A stretch of DNA of 64,000 nt from Mycobacterium asiaticum (lineage in GTDB: Bacteria; Actinomycetota; Actinomycetes; Mycobacteriales; Mycobacteriaceae), in the NCBI RefSeq assembly GCF_001673365.1, contig NZ_LZLS01000156.1, forward strand, positions 1 to 64,000, read 5' to 3'. Position numbers and translations under genes: made by a program. This document shows, one piece after another, positions 63,508-64,000 of this stretch. The notes under the pieces were generated by a model. It ran no database searches. It was not told where the DNA came from and saw only the letters and a program-made list of their open reading frames with translations. The stretch's first letter is position 1. Each line of letters starts with the position of its first letter.

Positions 63508-64000
63508 CTAGACGAAGGAGCGAACGTAGCCGACGGCAGCGTGCAACGCCGCGGTCAGAGGAGCTGGATCGCCGGTCGTGTGGGTGATCATCGCGCCGCC
63601 TTGGTGCGCGGTCACCAGTGAAACCGCCAGGTGCCGCGGATCCGCTTCGGGGCGCAGGTCTCCACGCTTTCGCATCTTGGTCAAGCCGGCACGAAACAGC
63701 GCTATCCAATCGTCGTAGCCGTTGGACAGGTCGCCGCGGACTTCGTCGTCGGCGTCGATCAGTTCGCCGGCCAGCGAACCGTAGACGCAACCGCCGCGTC
63801 GGTACACGGTGTCCAAGTCGGCCATGCAAGCAACCGCCCAGGTCTGCAGGGCATCGAAAGTGTCCAGTCCGCCGAACTTGTCCCCGGTATGAAAAGATTG
63901 AACATCGTTGTGTCGCATGGTGATAACCTGGCGGGTCAGTTCGCGCTTGTCCCGAAAGTAGTGTGCGATTTGCGATCCGCTGACCGCCGCCGAATTGCGG
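63508..64000 (-). CDS. TetR family regulator (N-terminus outside window)
   Basis: A partial protein of at least 163 residues running off the right edge. The frame at the edge reads SAAVSGSQIAHYFRDKREL, the second and third helices of a TetR HTH; the in-frame ATG at 63918 is internal, not the start. The C-terminal domain has RGGCVYGSLAGELI and LVTAHQGGAMITHTTG, as in TetR_C subfamilies. It is the first visible gene of the minus-strand run with the quinone oxidoreductase. Confidence 0.88.
   Translation of the reverse strand, partial: RNSAAVSGSQIAHYFRDKRELTRQVITMRHNDVQSFHTGDKFGGLDTFDALQTWAVACMADLDTVYRRGGCVYGSLAGELIDADDEVRGDLSNGYDDWIALFRAGLTKMRKRGDLRPEADPRHLAVSLVTAHQGGAMITHTTGDPAPLTAALHAAVGYVRSFV

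Overview
The window comes from a slow-growing, PE_PGRS-bearing Mycobacterium outside the M. tuberculosis complex. The evidence is high G+C, PE_PGRS genes made of GGX repeats, phoP-phoR, the cyp51/cyp123/cyp126 P450 genes, F420-type luciferase-like enzymes, wax-ester/DGAT acyltransferases and many leaderless starts. From memory, gene order follows M. tuberculosis Rv0754 to Rv0788. It differs in several added genes and in an uninterrupted ptrB, which is split in H37Rv. No insertion sequence, phage gene or CRISPR array was seen, and no stretch over about 300 bases lacks a gene.

Left part (1-13.5 kb): a small secreted ORF, an LpqH-like lipoprotein, a wax-ester synthase/DGAT with a crotonase, a PE_PGRS protein fused to a histidine-phosphatase domain (PE_PGRS11-like), and two tandem PE_PGRS genes that share a nearly identical 5' 580 bp. 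Behind them on the minus strand lie an alpha/beta hydrolase, a methyltransferase and a TetR regulator. The regulator is divergent from a benzaldehyde-lyase-like ThDP enzyme, with two overlapping palindromes between them. A tRNA-Thr(UGU) follows.

Middle part (13.5-30.4 kb): a repeat-bearing hypothetical protein (Rv0756c-like), phoP-phoR, a HIT protein and a secreted protein. A nine-gene minus-strand run (tetR, cyp123, SDR, cyp51, ferredoxin, SnoaL-like, adhB, OYE-like flavoenzyme, SnoaL-like) is divergent from aldA, an SDR, an HIBADH-like dehydrogenase and a CMD-like gene. Two copies of a GGACA-N2-TGTCC palindrome lie between the two arms, which suggests one TetR switch for a sterol/lipid/aldehyde oxidation module.

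Purine-rich part (30.4-55 kb): purD, purB, purC, purS and purQ are scattered among ggtA, an exported esterase, cyp126, ptrB, emrB and others. Two receptor-type Ser/Thr kinases, one with a DUF732-like and one with a DUF7373-like external domain, are present, along with a TDT-family transporter translationally coupled to cyp126. A 19-bp tandem repeat and a nested inverted repeat sit between ggtA and the esterase.

Right part (55-64 kb): a WS/DGAT and a lysophospholipid-type acyltransferase, an NAD-dependent epimerase, then a minus-strand run: TetR (cut by the window edge), quinone oxidoreductase, HAD hydrolase, disulfide oxidoreductase-like flavoprotein, LLM flavin enzyme and a YbjN-like protein. 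Two tandem TATGGG-N8-CCCATA-type palindromes precede the quinone oxidoreductase. The LLM gene appears to begin with CTG. This run is the best candidate for an undescribed, self-regulated redox/detoxification operon.
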